From the NCBI GenBank assembly GCA_965363355.1, contig CBDTTM010000108.1:1-8453 (forward strand): a DNA stretch of 8,453 nucleotides, read 5' to 3'. The notes beneath the pieces were generated by a model. That model was given only the letters and a program-made list of their open reading frames with translations. It did no database searches and was not told where the DNA came from. Shown here piece by piece: positions 6,199 through 8,453 of this stretch (position 1 is the stretch's first letter; each line of letters starts with the position of its first letter). The translations under genes were made by a program, and so were the position numbers. This stretch comes from CBDTTM01 sp965363355. GTDB lineage: Bacteria > Bacillota > Negativicutes > Selenomonadales > Selenomonadaceae.

Positions 6199-6246
6199 AA
6201 AAAGACCTTTGGCTCCATCAATTGATATGAGCCAAAGGTCTTTTTT
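6199..6246. terminator. Bidirectional intrinsic terminator between the lar operon and the convergent sensor gene
   Basis: GACCTTTGGCTC (6204-6215) pairs perfectly over 12 bp with GAGCCAAAGGTC (6229-6240). It is flanked by A5 (6199-6203) and T6 (6241-6246), giving a U-tract on either strand. The 13-nt loop contains the palindrome ATCAATTGAT. It lies 66 bp after the aldo/keto reductase stop, and the TAA stop of the - strand gene overlaps the T-tract. Confidence 0.92.
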
Positions 6247-8149
6247 AGTTGTTTTTCGTGAGCGAAAAATATTTAATATCTTCATTTATGATGTGGCCGA
6301 TAATTAGATCGTCAATGATAAATGAAAAGAATTGTACTGTTTTTAATTGATTGCTTTCATATTTTCGTTTGAGTTCAAAAGTCGTTTTCAAGAGACTTTT
6401 ATGAATTTGTTTATGCTGCTCAAAATCGTTGTAACCAACTTTCTTTAGCATATATTCTTCGGCAGTACAATGATAAACTAAATGGCCAATAAGGCTATCG
6501 AGCAAAAGCAAGATTGATTCTTTGGATGCATCTTGGGGAAGTGCGATCAATTGATTGCCGATGGCCACTAGATTTTGATGCTGTAAATCGATGTTTGCGA
6601 CGTCACAGTTCCATTGTGGGCGCCATTCGACTTGCATGCCCGAGAAAACCTTAGCACACCGATCGGTTGCTTCGGTTACGCAGTTGCGACCATTTTCTTT
6701 GGCATGGTATAAAGCATCGTCGACGCGTCGATACCATTGTAAAAACGTTTCTTTTTCCAAACGTTCAGCAACGCCTGCACTGACGGTTATTCTGCCGGCA
6801 ATCGGATGTGCTTGGCCCTCTACCGCATGTCGAATCTTTTCTGCAACCAATAAAGCACCGTGAAGTTTTGTTTGCGGCAGTAAGACGAGGAATTCTTCTC
6901 CGCCAAGACGCGCTAGTGTGTCGGACTCACGAATCTGTTTTTTTGCAATTTCAGCAGTTGCTTTAAGTACCTGATCGCCAATGGGATGGCCGAACGTATC
7001 ATTTATCTTTTTAAAATGATCTAAGTCCAAAATAATCATCGATAAATCTTCGTGATACCGATCTGCTCGCAAAACTTCATTTTGGAGGATTTGATCGATG
7101 AAATAACGATTGAATAGACCGGTTAATTGATCATGATAGCTTAAATATTCAAGCTGTTCATGCTGTTTTTTCATTTCAGCGGTGATGTGGAATTGTTGTT
7201 GGAATTGCCAGCGGATAATCAACATAAACATTACTAAGAAAAATGAAAAAATACCGGCCAAAATTTGATAATTATGTCGTACCTCTAAAATAGGGGCGAG
7301 AACGCTTTCTTCTGGTGTTGTCGTTATAATGACCAAAGGATAATCAGTCGATAAAGTATGAAAAAAACCAAACTGCATAGTGCCATCTGTCAGCGATGGT
7401 GCCTTAAAATAGCCGGAAGAAATATCTTGGCCGATAAAGTCTTTAAAGACCGTATGGGTTAAATAGGAATCTGGTACGGTTTCAGCAGCTGTCAGTTTTG
7501 GTGCCCGGGCTAAGAACTCGCCGTCATAGCGCAGGAGCGTTATTCTTTTTGCGCCTAAATTGATCGTGCTCAATATTGTGCTCAAATAATCCTGGTCGAG
7601 TGCAATTGATACAACACCAGCAAAATCTCCGTTTTTGTCATTAAAGCGATGACTTAAATAAATTTCAGGTTTATCCGTCGCCAGTCCAACCCAGTTTGCT
7701 GTTATATAGAGTTCTGGCAGATTGTTATTTTTTTGCGCTAAAAAATGTCTGTTATCTGCAAGATTGATATTTTTTGTCAAAGGTAAAGCGCTATACGTAA
7801 CATTGCCGTGTGCATCAACGACGACAATATTATCGATAAAGGATTTTTTTGCGAATTTATCCAGCAAAGCCTTGTGCTCTTTTTGAACAGAATTGTGTGA
7901 TTCCATGTCCATTTGCATGAAAAGTAAGATCGTATCTACTTTAGACAAGGTTTGTTGGACATTCTCTGAAACAATTAACGTTGTATTGAAGTCCTCGGCG
8001 TAGGCTTCTTCGATTTTTGTCTGTTTATATTGATCAGCCATTGTGTCAGCTAGAAAAAATGCAGAGAAAGAGAGAGCTACTGTAAAAAATGCAAGTAAAA
8101 GGTTTATACGGAAAATCGACATATCAGGTAATTTTTTGTGAATTTTCAT
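6245..8149 (-). CDS. Membrane sensor diguanylate cyclase: dCache-like domain, GGEEF domain, C-terminal hemerythrin
   Basis: 634 aa. Membrane helix 1 is at about 13-35 and helix 2 at about 295-313. The segment between them (about 38-292) is an extracytoplasmic dCache/PDC-like sensor, with the ligand-pocket region ADNRHFL near 131-137 and GDFAGVVSIALD near 174-185. Residues about 335-495 are a GGDEF domain: DQLTGLFNR, LDLDHFKKINDTFGHPIGD, then GGEEF at 416-420 as an intact active site making c-di-GMP from two GTP. R407-x-x-D410 is the product-inhibition site. Residues about 507-630 are a hemerythrin fold with all seven diiron ligands: H524, H560, E564 (HxxxE), H579, H583 (HxxxH), H619, D624 (HxxxxD). 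It therefore probably links an outside ligand and O2, NO or redox state to c-di-GMP. The start has AAGGAG (8159-8164) 9 nt upstream. The gene is convergent with the lar operon and is monocistronic in this window. Confidence 0.93.
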   Translation of the reverse strand: MKIHKKLPDMSIFRINLLLAFFTVALSFSAFFLADTMADQYKQTKIEEAYAEDFNTTLIVSENVQQTLSKVDTILLFMQMDMESHNSVQKEHKALLDKFAKKSFIDNIVVVDAHGNVTYSALPLTKNINLADNRHFLAQKNNNLPELYITANWVGLATDKPEIYLSHRFNDKNGDFAGVVSIALDQDYLSTILSTINLGAKRITLLRYDGEFLARAPKLTAAETVPDSYLTHTVFKDFIGQDISSGYFKAPSLTDGTMQFGFFHTLSTDYPLVIITTTPEESVLAPILEVRHNYQILAGIFSFFLVMFMLIIRWQFQQQFHITAEMKKQHEQLEYLSYHDQLTGLFNRYFIDQILQNEVLRADRYHEDLSMIILDLDHFKKINDTFGHPIGDQVLKATAEIAKKQIRESDTLARLGGEEFLVLLPQTKLHGALLVAEKIRHAVEGQAHPIAGRITVSAGVAERLEKETFLQWYRRVDDALYHAKENGRNCVTEATDRCAKVFSGMQVEWRPQWNCDVANIDLQHQNLVAIGNQLIALPQDASKESILLLLDSLIGHLVYHCTAEEYMLKKVGYNDFEQHKQIHKSLLKTTFELKRKYESNQLKTVQFFSFIIDDLIIGHIINEDIKYFSLTKNN

Positions 8150-8201
8150 AAAAATCAGCTCCTTGGGAAAACATACTATATCAATCTATATATTAGACAA
8201 C

Positions 8202-8219
8202 ATAGGGACATTTTCCTAT
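8202..8219. repeat. Small inverted repeat in the leader or promoter region of the sensor gene
   Basis: ATAGGGA (8202-8208) pairs with TTCCTAT (8213-8219), seven pairs with one G:U and a 4-nt centre. It lies about 55 bp upstream of the - strand start codon, where an operator or a 5' leader hairpin could be. Around it, 8165-8240 is AT-rich. I found only a weak - strand promoter candidate there (TTGTCT followed 16 bp later by TAGTAT). Confidence 0.25.
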
Positions 8220-8338
8220 CGACCTTTGTACTAAATATTTGTTTGCTGCATTTTAAATGAAAGACATGAACGCTTCACATGCTATCATGCAATAGTATAG
8301 AGCTGAAAAGGGTTTGAAATAAAATTTTGCATTTATTC

Positions 8339-8367
8339 TTGACAAGGATAATAAGATTTGTTATCAT
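8339..8367 (+). promoter_or_regulatory. Strong sigma-A promoter of the tRNA-Lys gene
   Basis: A perfect TTGACA (8339-8344), an ideal 17-bp spacer, and TATCAT (8362-8367), which matches 5 of 6 positions of the -10. An AT-rich stretch just upstream (about 8319-8337) could act as an UP element. The start would fall near 8374, about 29 nt before the mature tRNA. Confidence 0.85.
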
Positions 8368-8380
8368 AGTTAGCGTAGTC

Positions 8381-8395
8381 AATGACGAGGTCATT
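8381..8395 (+). repeat. Hairpin in the tRNA-Lys 5' leader
   Basis: AATGAC (8381-8386) and GTCATT (8390-8395) form a perfect 6-bp stem with a 3-nt loop, 7 nt before the mature tRNA 5' end. The same GTCATT could pair instead with AATGAC at 8400-8405, which includes the first three bases of the tRNA. Confidence 0.5.
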
Positions 8396-8402
8396 GTTAA
8401 AT

Positions 8403-8453
<51 letters not shown>

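Noticed and set aside
8165..8240. Sigma-D (flagellar-type) promoter for the sensor cyclase around the - strand GTCGATAG
   Set aside because: No TAAA element is found at the required spacing upstream, so the match is probably chance.

Overview
This window looks like chromosomal DNA of a low-to-moderate GC, anaerobic Bacillota-type bacterium. The reasons are strong AGGAGG-like Shine-Dalgarno sites, tightly packed operons, an AdhR-like MerR regulator, oxygen-sensitive 2x[4Fe-4S] chemistry and a hemerythrin sensor. Something like the Negativicutes or Clostridia is plausible, but the lineage is inference and cannot be fixed from this sequence alone. No mobile element, CRISPR array or phage gene was seen.

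Left part (1-1953, + strand): the 3' end of a flavodoxin/FMN-reductase-like gene, a MerR regulator that aligns with the aldehyde/thiol-stress regulator AdhR (Cys52 is retained), and a membrane-anchored or secreted metallophosphoesterase with a purple-acid-phosphatase-like N-terminal domain. The phosphoesterase start codon overlaps the merR stop codon, so these genes are probably co-transcribed.

Middle (1954-6132, + strand): an intergenic stretch of about 200 bp packed with successive inverted repeats and a candidate promoter leads into a compact operon of four genes, larC-larE-larB and a ferredoxin-like aldo/keto reductase. LarB, LarE and LarC make the nickel-pincer nucleotide (NPN) cofactor. 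LarB carboxylates and hydrolyses nicotinic acid adenine dinucleotide, LarE inserts two sulfurs, and LarC inserts nickel using CTP. The user enzyme LarA, a racemase or epimerase, is not in the window. Its place in the operon is taken by an aldo/keto reductase carrying two [4Fe-4S] motifs, which is the most interesting feature here. LarC is one uninterrupted ORF with a 14-histidine segment, and LarE has the multi-cysteine pattern expected of the iron-sulfur type rather than the single sacrificial-cysteine type.

Right part (6133-8453): a strong bidirectional terminator (about 6199-6246) separates the lar operon from a convergent gene on the - strand. That gene encodes a 634-aa sensor: a dCache-like periplasmic domain between two membrane helices, then an active-looking GGEEF diguanylate cyclase with an RxxD inhibitory site, then a complete C-terminal hemerythrin domain. 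Divergent from it, a near-consensus promoter drives a tRNA-Lys(CTT) gene that is cut off by the window end.
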